Positions 1 through 10,256 of a DNA stretch of 64,000 nt are shown here, piece by piece. The notes beneath the pieces were generated by a model. It did not search any database. It saw only the letters and a list, made by a program, of their open reading frames with translations, and had not been told where the DNA came from. The first letter of the stretch is position 1. Every line of letters begins with the position of its first letter. Both the position numbers and the translations under genes were made by a program. The stretch is from JACVRW01 sp963733885 (GTDB taxonomy: Bacteria; Actinomycetota; Thermoleophilia; Solirubrobacterales; Thermoleophilaceae), in assembly GCA_963733885.1 (NCBI GenBank), contig CAVTES010000009.1:310001-374000 (forward strand). The letters are read 5' to 3'.

Positions 1-76
1 GACCCTTCAGTTCGTGTTCGACGAGTCAATAGACCGAGGTATGCGCATCACCGAGCTGCTGGACGACGACGAATGA
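1..76 (+). CDS. rbfA: Ribosome-binding factor A, C-terminal end (partial)
   Basis: Only the last 24 codons are inside the window, read from base 2 to the TGA at 74-76. The segment LQFVFDESIDRGMRI followed by a short acidic tail matches the C-terminus of RbfA, a KH-fold factor that helps mature the 30S subunit. The stop overlaps the ATG of the next gene by 4 bp. The order rbfA-nrnA-truB-ribF-rpsO is the classical Gram-positive translation cluster and supports the call. Confidence 0.8.
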   Translation, partial: TLQFVFDESIDRGMRITELLDDDE

Positions 77-1068
77 GCATCGCCACCGAGCAGGAGCAGG
101 TGATCGCGGAGCTGCAGGCGGCGGACAAGCTGCTGCTGACGACTCACGAGAACCCGGACGGCGACGCCCTCGGCTCGCTGCTCGCAATGCACTGGATCCT
201 TCAGCAGCTCGGCAAGGACAGCCTGATGTTCATGTCGCAGGACGAGTTCCCGCTGCCGTGGGAGTACCGCGTGTGGACCTTCGACGAGAGCCTGGTCGGC
301 ACGCCGCCCGCGGACGTGGCGGAGCGAACGATCGTGTTCCTCGACTGCGGCAACATCGACCGGATGCCGGTGGACTTCCTCCAGGGCGACGGGCTCCACA
401 TCCTCAACATCGACCACCACCACGACAACACCCGCTTCGGCACGGTCAACCTGGTCTGCTCGGTCGCTTCGTCGACCGCGGAGATGGTGTGGCGGATCGC
501 CAAGGAGATGGACGTGGAGATCACTCCGCCGATCGCCGACGCCCTCTACACCGGACTCGTCACCGACACGGGCCGGTTCATGTACGAGAACACAAGCCCG
601 GTGGCGCACCGGATGGCGGCCGAGCTGATCGAGGCCGGGGTGGAGCCGCACCAGGTGTACCGCCGCCTCTACGAGAACCTGCCCTTTCGGCGCGTGCAGC
701 TGCTGCAGCGTGCGCTCTCGAGCGTGGAGCGCCACGACGGCGGGACCATCACGATCGCCCACCTCGTCAAGGAGGACTACGAGCAGACCGGCGCTTTCGA
801 GACCGACTCCGAGGGCGTCGTGGACCACATGCGCGCGGTCGAGGGGACGGCTGTGGCGGTGCTCGTCCGCGAGCTTCTCTCCGAGGACCGCAACGGGATG
901 CGCAAGGTGAGCCTGCGGGCCACCGACCGGAGCGTGGACGTGTCCCGCATCGCCCGCGAGTTCGGCGGCGGCGGGCACCCTCAGGCGGCCGGGTTCTCGA
1001 CCTCGCTGCCGTACCCCGAGCTCGTGGAGCGGCTGCGCGAGCTCGTCCGCGAGCAGCTGTCCGGCTGA
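73..1068 (+). CDS. nrnA: DHH/DHHA1 phosphoesterase, NrnA-type nanoRNase
   Basis: A 331-residue DHH-superfamily enzyme. Residues 25-35 give HENPDGDALGS, an aspartate pair appears as DCGN near residue 91, and the family-naming DHHHDN lies at 114-119. These are the metal ligands of the two-Mn site. The C-terminal DHHA1 domain carries GGGGHPQAAGF near residue 298, which binds substrate. NrnA proteins degrade 2-5 nt RNA and dephosphorylate pAp in the cytoplasm. The ATG overlaps the rbfA stop, suggesting translational coupling. Length and motifs are typical of the family. Confidence 0.93.
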   Translation: MSIATEQEQVIAELQAADKLLLTTHENPDGDALGSLLAMHWILQQLGKDSLMFMSQDEFPLPWEYRVWTFDESLVGTPPADVAERTIVFLDCGNIDRMPVDFLQGDGLHILNIDHHHDNTRFGTVNLVCSVASSTAEMVWRIAKEMDVEITPPIADALYTGLVTDTGRFMYENTSPVAHRMAAELIEAGVEPHQVYRRLYENLPFRRVQLLQRALSSVERHDGGTITIAHLVKEDYEQTGAFETDSEGVVDHMRAVEGTAVAVLVRELLSEDRNGMRKVSLRATDRSVDVSRIAREFGGGGHPQAAGFSTSLPYPELVERLRELVREQLSG

Positions 1069-1869
1069 GTGCTCCCCGCCGGGGTTCTGCTCCGGGCGAA
1101 GCCGGCGGGGGTGACCTCGCACGACGTCGTGGCAGAGGTGCGCCGGTCGCTGCCGAGCGGTATGAAGGTTGGGCACGCCGGCACGCTCGACCCGTTCGCG
1201 ACGGGCCTGCTGCTGGTGTTGGTTGGGCGGGCCACGCGGGCGCAGCGGTTCCTGATGGGGCTGCCAAAGACGTATCGCGCGGTGGCGCGGCTGGGGTGGA
1301 TCTCGGACACGTTTGACCGCGACGGCGAGCTGGTGGAGACCGGCCGGATGCCGGAGCGGCTGTCGATGCCAGTCGGCTCGCAGCTGCAGCGGCCGCCGGC
1401 GTTCTCGGCCGTGAAGGTGGGCGGCCGTCGCGCCTACGAGCTGGCGCGGGCGGGGGAGCGGGTGGAGCCGGAGGCGCGTCGGGTGACGGTGCACCGGGCC
1501 GAGCTCCTCTGGGTCGAGGGCGATCGCGCGGGGTTCGAGATCGAGTGCTCGGCCGGCACGTACGTGCGGACGCTGATAGCGGATCTGGGCGACGCGTACT
1601 GCGACGAGCTCGAGCGGACGGCGATCGGTCCGTTTCGGCTTGAGGATGCGCGGGACGACCGGATCGTGCCGCTGGGAGATGCCCTCTCATTCCTGCCGGA
1701 GCGCGCGCTCGCGGAGGAGGAGGCGGTGGCCGTGCGGCACGGGCGGCGCGTGGAGGCGGGTCGCGATCCGGCAGAGCACATGCGGCTCGTGCACGGCGAC
1801 GAGCTCGTCGCGATCGCAGAGCCTCGCGGTGACGAGCTCCAGCCCGTCGTAGTGTTCGCGCCCGCATGA
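1069..1869 (+). CDS. truB: tRNA pseudouridine(55) synthase TruB
   Basis: A 266-residue pseudouridine synthase. GHAGTLDPFATG at residues 35-46 contains the catalytic aspartate (D41), and KPAGVTSHDV at 11-20 is the TruB N-terminal signature. It isomerises U55 in the T-loop of tRNA. The GTG start directly follows the nrnA stop with no gap. The C-terminal part from about residue 220 is short and PUA-like. The end overlaps ribF by 4 bp. The start is well constrained by the family N-terminus. Confidence 0.95.
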   Translation: MLPAGVLLRAKPAGVTSHDVVAEVRRSLPSGMKVGHAGTLDPFATGLLLVLVGRATRAQRFLMGLPKTYRAVARLGWISDTFDRDGELVETGRMPERLSMPVGSQLQRPPAFSAVKVGGRRAYELARAGERVEPEARRVTVHRAELLWVEGDRAGFEIECSAGTYVRTLIADLGDAYCDELERTAIGPFRLEDARDDRIVPLGDALSFLPERALAEEEAVAVRHGRRVEAGRDPAEHMRLVHGDELVAIAEPRGDELQPVVVFAPA

Positions 1870-2759
1870 AGGTCCCCTTGCTCAACGACGTCGAGCCGGG
1901 CGCCGGCCGGCGCAGCGTGGCCATCGGGACATTCGACGGCGTTCATCTCGGGCACCGCGAGGTCATCCGGGGTAGCGACACAGTGCTTACGTTCGATCCG
2001 CACCCGCTGTCGGTGATCCACCCCGAGGCGACCCCGAAGCTGCTCAACCCGTTCCCGGTCAAGCGCGACCTGATCTCGGGGCTCGGCGTGGAGGAGCTGG
2101 TGGTGATCCCGTTCGACCGCGGGTTCTCCGAGCAGAGCGCCGAGGAGTTCGTGCAGGACGTGCTGATCCGGCGGCTCGGCGCCGAGCGGGTGTCGGTGGG
2201 GGAGAACTTCCGCTTCGGCAAGGGCGCACGGGGCACGGCCGACTTCCTGCGCTCGCATGACCAGTTCGAGACCAACGTCACGCCCTTGGTCGAGGTGGAG
2301 GGCGAGACCGTCTCGTCCACGCAGATCCGCGGGCTCGTGGCGGCCGGCGAGGTGAAGGAGGCCGCCGCATTCCTGGGGGGGCCGTTCCTGTTCGAGGGGG
2401 TGGTGGTTGAGGGCGACCGGCGGGGTCGGACGCTCGGGATGCCGACGGCCAACCTTGTCCCGGACGATGCCTTCGTCTGTCCCGGACACGGCGTGTACGC
2501 GGCCTTTGCGCACGGCCGGGCGGCCGCCGTGAACGTCGGGGTGCGCCCCACGTTCGAGACGGGCCGGGGGCTGCTGGTGGAGGCGCACCTGATCGACTTC
2601 GAGGACGATCTTTACGGCCAGACGCTCCGAATCGCGTTCGTGGAACGGATGCGCGGCGAGAGGCGATTCGAATCCGTGGACGAGCTCGTGGAGCAGATGA
2701 ACCGCGACGTCGAGGAAGCGCGGGCGATCGCGGAGCAGACGCGCTACCGGGTGAGTTGA
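1866..2759 (+). CDS. ribF: Bifunctional riboflavin kinase/FAD synthetase
   Basis: A 297-residue protein that makes FMN and then FAD from riboflavin. The N-terminal adenylyltransferase domain has GTFDGVHLGH (21-30) and TFDPHP (42-47). The C-terminal riboflavin kinase domain has GRTLGMPTAN with the ATP/Mg-binding TAN triad. The stretch between GVHLGH and TFDPHP is only about 11 residues, shorter than in many RibF proteins, so the first nucleotidyltransferase helix is compact. The ATG overlaps the truB stop by 4 bp. It is the last gene before a repeat island. Confidence 0.95.
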   Translation: MKVPLLNDVEPGAGRRSVAIGTFDGVHLGHREVIRGSDTVLTFDPHPLSVIHPEATPKLLNPFPVKRDLISGLGVEELVVIPFDRGFSEQSAEEFVQDVLIRRLGAERVSVGENFRFGKGARGTADFLRSHDQFETNVTPLVEVEGETVSSTQIRGLVAAGEVKEAAAFLGGPFLFEGVVVEGDRRGRTLGMPTANLVPDDAFVCPGHGVYAAFAHGRAAAVNVGVRPTFETGRGLLVEAHLIDFEDDLYGQTLRIAFVERMRGERRFESVDELVEQMNRDVEEARAIAEQTRYRVS

Positions 2760-2783
2760 CCGCCTGCGAGCGAAGGGGACGAA

Positions 2784-2868
2784 GGGGTCAGACCCCTTGA
2801 GTCCACGGTGACGGAGGGGTCAGACCCCTTGAGTCCACCCCGCTCAAGGGGTCTGACCCCTTGAGTCC
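2784..2868 (+). repeat. Three-unit REP palindrome array beside a RAYT gene
   Basis: Three copies of the perfect inverted repeat GGGGTC-N-GACCCC lie at 2784-2796, 2816-2828 and 2848-2860, exactly 32 bp apart. Each is followed by TTGAGTCC. The third is the longest, with 11-bp arms CTCAAGGGGTC around one central T (2844-2866). Such palindromes beside a REP-associated tyrosine transposase are the typical REP/RAYT arrangement. Transcribed, they form strong hairpins and could also terminate the ribF transcript. Confidence 0.85.
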
Positions 2869-2940
2869 CTTGAGTCGTTGGCGCTCGGGGTGTTGCGTCT
2901 TGGGTGGGGGGAGTCTTTGGCGCCCGTTCCTCTTCTGCGT

Positions 2941-3486
2941 ATGCCTCGCAGGTCTCGTCAGGAGCTCGAGGGCGCCGTTCACCACGTCTTCGCCCGCGGC
3001 AACGACCGCCGTGAGATCTACGTCGACGACGTCGACCGCAGGATCTATCTCGCGACTCTGGGCCGGGTCACGCGGCGACAGCGGTGGCGCTGTCTTGCTT
3101 ACTGCCTGATGCCGAACCATGTCCACCTGCTCGTCGAGACGCCGCTCGCCAATCTCGGCGCGGGGATGCAGCGCCTGCATGGGCATTACGCCCAGATCTT
3201 CAATGCGCGCCACGGACGCTCGGGACATGTCTTTCAGGGCCGATACGGGTCGGTTCGCGTCACGACTGACGACCAGTTGTGGGCCGCGACCGCCTACGTC
3301 GCGCTCAATCCGGTCGCCGCAGGCCTCTGTCAAGCCCCGGAGGAGTGGGCCTGGAGCAGTCACGCCTCGACGCTGGACGGCCGGGCGAGGCCCCGGTGGC
3401 TCGACGTGCCCCGGCTGCTGTCGTACTTCGAGGGTCTCGGTGGCGATCCGCGGGAGCGCTACGTCTTGCTCACCGCGCGCGCGTGA
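2941..3486 (+). CDS. REP-associated tyrosine transposase (Y1/HUH, RAYT)
   Basis: A 181-residue Y1-type transposase. The start MPRRSRQELEGAVHHVF at 2941 was chosen because the family begins with P-R and an early H-VFARGNDR. The open frame extends upstream to 2878 but that part overlaps the REP region. The HUH motif is MPNHVHLLVE (H60, H62). RSGHVFQGRY and AYVALNPV (Y119, aligning with the family catalytic Tyr) follow. RAYTs nick and join single-stranded REP DNA. It sits alone between ribF and rpsO, next to three REP palindromes. It appears intact. Confidence 0.9.
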   Translation: MPRRSRQELEGAVHHVFARGNDRREIYVDDVDRRIYLATLGRVTRRQRWRCLAYCLMPNHVHLLVETPLANLGAGMQRLHGHYAQIFNARHGRSGHVFQGRYGSVRVTTDDQLWAATAYVALNPVAAGLCQAPEEWAWSSHASTLDGRARPRWLDVPRLLSYFEGLGGDPRERYVLLTARA

Positions 3487-3532
3487 TGCAACCAGGGGAG
3501 GACCGGCCGGTGGCTGCTACGGTTTCCCGCCG

Positions 3533-3802
3533 ATGACGTTGACCGCGGACAAGAAGCGCGAGATCGTCGCGCGCCACGGGCGCGCCGACGGCGACACCGG
3601 ATCCACCGAGGTCCAAGTCGCGCTGCTCACCGCTCGCATCAACGAGCTCACCGAGCATCTGCGCGAGCACAGGAAGGACCATCACTCGCGCCGCGGGCTG
3701 CTGATGCTGGTCGGCAAGCGCCGCCGCCTGCTCAAGTACCTCCAGGCCAGCGACATCGACCGCTACCGGGCCCTCATCCAGGAGCTCGGGCTGCGGCGCT
3801 AG
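3533..3802 (+). CDS. rpsO: 30S ribosomal protein S15
   Basis: An 89-residue protein with all S15 signatures: GDTGSTEVQVALLTARI, LTEHLREHRKDHHSRRGLL and the end YRALIQELGLRR. S15 binds 16S rRNA early in 30S assembly. The ATG at 3533 gives the usual family length; the frame is open further upstream but that part is shared with the transposase region. rpsO lies upstream of pnp, as in many bacteria, although here two thiol-redox genes are inserted between them. Confidence 0.97.
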   Translation: MTLTADKKREIVARHGRADGDTGSTEVQVALLTARINELTEHLREHRKDHHSRRGLLMLVGKRRRLLKYLQASDIDRYRALIQELGLRR

Positions 3803-3814
3803 GCCCCTCACGCC

Positions 3815-4276
3815 GTGATCGAGCCCGGCGCCCAGGCCCCGGAGTTCACCCTCCGCGACCAGGACGGGAACGAGGTCTCACTCGCGGACTTCCGGGGGCA
3901 GACGGTCGTCTTGGCGTTCTACCCCGCCGACTTCAGCCCCGTCTGCACGGATCAGCTGAGCATCTACCAAGAGGTGCTCGGCGAGTTCGAGGAGCGCGGC
4001 GCGAAGCTGCTCGGCGTCTCTGTCGACGGGGCGTTCTGCCACCGCGCCTTCAGAAGCCACCTGAACCTCGACATCCCGCTGCTCGCCGACTTCCATCCGA
4101 AGGGCGAGGTGGCGAAGGCCTACGGCGTGTGGTCCGAGGAGTACGGGCTCTCCGGGCGGGCCCTGGTGATGGTGAACGGCGACGGCATCGTCGAGTGGTC
4201 CTACATGTCCCCGCCGCTCGAGGTGCCGGGGGCCAACCTGATCTTTGACGCGCTGGACCAGCGCACCCCCGCCTGA
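3815..4276 (+). CDS. Peroxiredoxin, AhpC/TSA (BCP-like) family
   Basis: A 153-residue thioredoxin-fold peroxidase that reduces hydroperoxides. The peroxidatic cysteine is in YPADFSPVCTDQ (about residue 47), with the family Thr replaced by Ser. The body LGVSVDGAFCHRAF and the domain end near WSYMSPP match one-Cys/atypical peroxiredoxins. The GTG at 3815 is 12 bp after rpsO. The 3' end overlaps the next thioredoxin-fold gene by 32 bp. C71 in GAFCH might serve as a resolving Cys, which is a guess. Confidence 0.9.
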   Translation: MIEPGAQAPEFTLRDQDGNEVSLADFRGQTVVLAFYPADFSPVCTDQLSIYQEVLGEFEERGAKLLGVSVDGAFCHRAFRSHLNLDIPLLADFHPKGEVAKAYGVWSEEYGLSGRALVMVNGDGIVEWSYMSPPLEVPGANLIFDALDQRTPA

Positions 4277-4739
4277 GCCCGGCCCGGACGACCACGTCCG
4301 CGGCTCGGGGCCGGTGGTGATCGAGTACGCCGACCTCGAGTGCCCCTACTGCGCGCAGGCGCACCTGATCCTGAAGGAGCTGCCTGTCCAGCGGGTCTTC
4401 CGCCACTTCCCGGTGGTCTCGAAGCATCCGCGCGCCCGCGCGCTCGCGGCGGCGGCCGAGGCGGCCGGGCTCCAGGGCCGCTTCTGGGAGATGCACGACT
4501 CGCTGCTCGAGGACCAGGGCCACCTGGACGACCCGCACCTCTGGCGGCGGGCGCGTGAGCTCGGCCTCGAGCTCGAGCGCTTCGAGGTCGATCGCCGTTC
4601 GGAGGCCCTGGCGGACCGGGTGGAGCGCGACTTCCGCAGCGGCATCCGGGCCGGCGTGACCACCACGCCGACGCAGTTCCTGAACGGCCTCGCCCACCCT
4701 GGCGTGCCGGGCGAAAGGTTCCGCGAAGCGCTTCAGTGA
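4245..4739 (+). CDS. DsbA-family thioredoxin-fold protein
   Basis: A 164-residue protein with EYADLECPYCAQAHLILKEL, a CPYC redox site near residue 34, and the cis-Pro segment TTTPTQFLNG. It lacks a signal peptide, so a cytoplasmic thiol oxidoreductase is likely. The proposed TTG start at 4245 lies inside the peroxiredoxin gene, giving a 32-bp overlap. No better ATG precedes the redox motif. Coupling to the peroxiredoxin suggests that it recycles or partners it, which is inference. The architecture resembles DsbA/FrnE-like proteins in actinobacteria. Confidence 0.8.
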   Translation: MTRWTSAPPPEPGPDDHVRGSGPVVIEYADLECPYCAQAHLILKELPVQRVFRHFPVVSKHPRARALAAAAEAAGLQGRFWEMHDSLLEDQGHLDDPHLWRRARELGLELERFEVDRRSEALADRVERDFRSGIRAGVTTTPTQFLNGLAHPGVPGERFREALQ

Positions 4740-4764
4740 ACGCCCGCGGAATTCGGCCGTAGGC

Positions 4765-4788
4765 CGGGCGGGACGCCCGTTCCGCCCG
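4765..4788 (+). promoter_or_regulatory. Stem-loop in the pnp leader
   Basis: A 9-bp stem (CGGGCGGGA pairing with TCCGCCCG, including one G-U) with a 6-nt loop CGCCCG lies about 85 bp upstream of the pnp start. It could terminate the upstream redox transcript without a U-tract, or be a leader hairpin used for pnp autoregulation as known in enterobacteria. The sequence cannot distinguish these. Confidence 0.4.
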
Positions 4789-4872
4789 AGGCCCGCTGCT
4801 AGCCTTGGGCGCGTTCGCAACGGAACGGACGAAAAGCCATGCCGCCAACCGGAGGCGGCTGAAAGGACACAC

Positions 4873-7143
<2,271 letters not shown>

Positions 7144-7153
7144 GCAGGTCCTC

Positions 7154-8437
7154 GTGAGCACAGAGCGGGCTCGGCTCACCACGCTCGACTCGGGCGTGCG
7201 GGTCGTGACCGAGGCGATGCCCTCGGTGCGGTCCATCGCGCTCGGGATGTGGATCCGGGCGGGCTCGCGTGACGAGGGCGTCGAGCAGGCCGGCATCTCG
7301 CATTTCCTGGAGCACATGCTCTTCAAGGGCACCGAGCGCTTCAGCTCGCGCGAGATCGACGAGGCGTTCGATGCGATGGGGGCTGAGGTCAACGCCGGCA
7401 CCGGCAAGGAGACGACCTCGGTCTTCTCGCGCTTTCTCGACGGCCACCTGGAGCGCGCCTTCGACGTGCTCCAGGACATGGTGCTGCGCCCCGCGTACCC
7501 CGACGTGGACTCCGAGCGCGATGTGGTGATCGAGGAGATCGCCATGTACGAGGACGAGCCCTCGGACAAGGTGCACGACGTGATGGCGGCGGCGCTCTTT
7601 GGGGACCACCCGCTCGGGCGCCCGATCATCGGCCGCGCCGAGGTGATCTCGTCGGTGCCCGTGCCGCAGATCGCCGCGTGGCATGAGGGGCGGTACGTGC
7701 CCGGCAACATGGTCGTCGCGGCGGCGGGCAACCTCGACCACGACGCGGTCGTCGCCCTCGTGGAAGGCGCCTTCCCGAATGAGGGTGCGCGCGCACCCTT
7801 GGCGGCCGGTTCGCCGGACGGTCCCGCGCCGGGACTCCGCTTTCACCGCAAGGAGACCGAGCAGTACCACGTGTGCCTGGGCGGGCGCGGGATCCCGCGC
7901 GGCGACGACCGCCGCTTCGCGCTCCGCGTGCTCGACACTGTCCTGGGCGGCTCCACCTCGTCGCGGCTCTTTCAGGAGGTGCGTGAGAAGCGCGGCCTGG
8001 CCTACGCGGTCTACTCCTACGCCAGCCACTACCAGGACTCCGGGCAGGTGGGGCTCTACGTGGGCACCCGTCCCGACCGCGTGCGGGAGGCGATCGAGGT
8101 GATCGGCACGGAGCTGCGCCGTCTTCAGGAGGACGGGGTGAGCGAGGCCGAGCTCGACCTGGCCCGCGAGAACGCGAAGGGCCGCACGGTGCTGTCCATG
8201 GAGTCGACGCTCACGCGCATGAACCGGCTCGGCAGCTCCGTCTTGATGGGCGTCCCGCTCCTCACCGTTGACGAGGTGCTGGCAGCGTTCGACGCCGTCA
8301 CGCTCGAGGATCTCACCGCTCTGGCCGGCGAGGTGTGGCAGCCCGAGCGGCTGTCGGCCGCAGGCGTGGGCGGCGACGAAGAGGTCTTCAGGACTGCGCT
8401 CGAGGCGGTGTCGCCGGAGCTGGCGGAGGCCGCTTGA
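7154..8437 (+). CDS. M16 zinc metallopeptidase (processing-peptidase-like)
   Basis: A 427-residue pitrilysin-family protein. HFLEH at residues 50-54 is the inverted zinc motif, with the third ligand in ERDVVIEEIAMYEDEP. The C-terminal inactive half follows (FHRKETEQYHVCLGGRG). The GTG at 7154 lies 10 bp after pnp, consistent with co-transcription. Frame upstream into pnp is just open sequence. M16 peptidases next to pnp and dapB are common in Gram-positives; the substrate is unknown. The cytosolic location follows from the lack of a signal peptide. Confidence 0.92.
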   Translation: MSTERARLTTLDSGVRVVTEAMPSVRSIALGMWIRAGSRDEGVEQAGISHFLEHMLFKGTERFSSREIDEAFDAMGAEVNAGTGKETTSVFSRFLDGHLERAFDVLQDMVLRPAYPDVDSERDVVIEEIAMYEDEPSDKVHDVMAAALFGDHPLGRPIIGRAEVISSVPVPQIAAWHEGRYVPGNMVVAAAGNLDHDAVVALVEGAFPNEGARAPLAAGSPDGPAPGLRFHRKETEQYHVCLGGRGIPRGDDRRFALRVLDTVLGGSTSSRLFQEVREKRGLAYAVYSYASHYQDSGQVGLYVGTRPDRVREAIEVIGTELRRLQEDGVSEAELDLARENAKGRTVLSMESTLTRMNRLGSSVLMGVPLLTVDEVLAAFDAVTLEDLTALAGEVWQPERLSAAGVGGDEEVFRTALEAVSPELAEAA

Positions 8438-9091
8438 TCAACGTCGCGGTCTCGGGCGCCGCGGGGCGCATGGGGCAGACGGTCTGCGAAGCGGTCGAGC
8501 AATGCGGACGACATGGCGCTCGTCGGCCGGGCCGACCCGCTGCTCGAGACGGCTCTCCTGGACGTGCTGGGAGACGCCGACGTGATCGTGGACTTCTCCA
8601 CCCCGGACGCCGCGGTCGACAACGCCCGCACTTCCCTTGAGGCCGGCGTGCACTGCGTGGTGGGCACGACAGGCGCCGACTTCACGCAGCTCGAGGGCGT
8701 GGGGGAGGCAAACCTCTTCGTGGCCCCCAACTTCGCGATCGGCGCGGTGCTGATGATGACGTTCGCCCGGCAGGCCGCGGCGCACATGCCCGAGTGCGAG
8801 ATCGTCGAGCTGCACCACGACAGCAAGGTGGACGCCCCGTCGGGGACCGCGGCCCGCACGGCGAACCTGGTACGCGACAGCGGCGGCAACGTGCACGAGC
8901 CGATCCACTCGGTGCGCCTGCCGGGCCTTGTGGCGCACCAGGAGGTGATCTTCGGCGGCCAGGGCCAGACGCTCACGATCCGCCACGACTCGATCGACCG
9001 CCAGTCGTTCATGCCGGGCGTGCTCCTGGCCGTGCGCCGCGTGCAGTCCTTGGAGCGCTCGCCCACGGTCGGCCTCGAGCACCTGCTGTGA
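8434..9091 (+). CDS. dapB: 4-hydroxy-tetrahydrodipicolinate reductase, apparent frameshift
   Basis: The N-terminal nucleotide-binding motif VAVSGAAGRMGQTV is read from a TTG at 8434. The rest, from MALVGRADPL (8513) to the stop at 9091, lies in another frame. The frames fit if one base around 8497-8504 is superfluous. The downstream part has GTTG, the signature HHDSKVDAPSGTA and the C-terminal dimer region. DapB reduces the DapA product in lysine/DAP synthesis. It overlaps the M16 gene by 4 bp and the following DsbA gene by 4 bp. As dapB is normally essential, a sequence error is the simplest explanation. Confidence 0.88.
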
Positions 9092-9771
9092 GCCGGGAGC
9101 GCCGGCTCTGGCTGCTGGCGGGCGCGGCCGTGCTTGCGACGGTGATCGTGGTCGTGGCGATCGCAATCAGCCAGGGTGGGGCCGACGACGAGGGGTCGCC
9201 GGCGCCACGGTCGGCGGCGCCAGAGCAGGCGGACGCCATCTTCGAGGACATTCCCCAGGACGGCGTGTCCCTCGGCGATCCCGACGCTCCTGCAACGCTG
9301 ATCGAGTTCGCCGATCTTCAGTGCCCGTTCTGTGCCGAATTCGCAACCCAAGAGCTACCGGGGGTGATCGACTCTTACGTTCGCGACGGCCGCGTGCGGC
9401 TCGAGCTCCGGTTACTGGCCTTCATCGGGCCGGACTCCCAGCGGGGTCGCCAGGTGGCGCATGCCGCCGCGCTGCAGAACCGCATGTGGGAGTACACCGA
9501 CCTCTTCTTCCACAACCAGGGGCCTGAGAACTCCGGTTACGCGACGAACTCCTTCCTCGAGCGGCTGGCGCGGCAGACGCCCGGCCTGGACGCGGCCCAG
9601 CTCGTGGAGGACTTCGGCAACCCCGAGGCCGAGGCGCTGACGCGCCAGGCCGAGCGGCTCGGCCGGCGGCTCCAGGTGGACGGGACGCCGTCGTTCTACC
9701 TCGTTCGTGACGGCGGCCGGCCGGAGCCCGTCGAGATCGACAACCTCGACGAGGCGCTCGGGAGCGGATGA
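9088..9771 (+). CDS. Membrane-anchored DsbA-family thiol oxidase
   Basis: A 227-residue protein. One N-terminal transmembrane segment (about 7-28, LWLLAGAAVLATVIVVVAI) is followed by an acidic/Pro linker and a DsbA-like thioredoxin domain with FADLQCPFCAEF. The cis-Pro segment is VDGTPSFYLV. It probably introduces disulfides into exported proteins, with the domain outside the membrane. The GTG start overlaps the dapB stop, and the 3' end overlaps the VKOR gene by 4 bp. The pair forms a complete oxidase/reoxidase module. Confidence 0.88.
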   Translation: MSRERRLWLLAGAAVLATVIVVVAIAISQGGADDEGSPAPRSAAPEQADAIFEDIPQDGVSLGDPDAPATLIEFADLQCPFCAEFATQELPGVIDSYVRDGRVRLELRLLAFIGPDSQRGRQVAHAAALQNRMWEYTDLFFHNQGPENSGYATNSFLERLARQTPGLDAAQLVEDFGNPEAEALTRQAERLGRRLQVDGTPSFYLVRDGGRPEPVEIDNLDEALGSG

Positions 9772-10199
9772 GCGATCGCCGGCTGCGCATCGCCGTCGCG
9801 GTGCTGGCGCTGGCCGGGCTGGGGGTGGCGGGTTACCTCACTTGGGTCCACTACGCGGACCTCGAGCCGATCTGCGCGGGCGGGTCGGGCGGGTGCGAGA
9901 AGGTACAGAATTCGGACTACGCCAAGCTGGCGGGGGTGCCCGTCGCGCTGCTCGGCTTGATCGGCTACGTCGCGATCCTCGCCTCGCTGGCGATTCCCGG
10001 CGATGCGGGCCGTTTTGCGGGCGCGCTGCTGGCGCTGGCCGGATTCGGCTTCAGCGCCTGGCTCACCTACGTCGAGCTCTTCGAGATCGACGCGATCTGC
10101 CAATGGTGCGTCGTCAGCGCGGTGATTATGACCGCGCTGGCGGTGGTCACGGCGCTGCGCTTCACAAGGACCGCCGCGCCGCGCACGTTGGATCGCTGA
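9768..10199 (+). CDS. Vitamin K epoxide reductase (VKOR) family protein
   Basis: A 143-residue membrane protein with four predicted helices. The redox CxxC is in AICQWCVVSA near the C-terminal helices. The loop cysteine pair is in ICAGG...GGCEKV (about 38-46), with the conserved Ser nearby (NSDYAKL). Bacterial VKORs reoxidise DsbA-like proteins using quinone. The ATG overlaps the stop of the membrane-anchored DsbA gene, so the two are almost certainly co-translated partners. Length is normal for a VKOR without a fused thioredoxin. Confidence 0.9.
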   Translation: MSDRRLRIAVAVLALAGLGVAGYLTWVHYADLEPICAGGSGGCEKVQNSDYAKLAGVPVALLGLIGYVAILASLAIPGDAGRFAGALLALAGFGFSAWLTYVELFEIDAICQWCVVSAVIMTALAVVTALRFTRTAAPRTLDR

Positions 10200-10256
10200 C
10201 ACGGGGGCGTCCGGCGGTTGCCGGTGCCGCCGAACATCCAAGAAGGAGCCTCCTCA

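Noticed and set aside
7..1494. Long minus-strand frame across nrnA and truB
   Set aside because: The product is His/Arg/Val-rich low-complexity and lies exactly opposite nrnA and truB, which carry all catalytic motifs.
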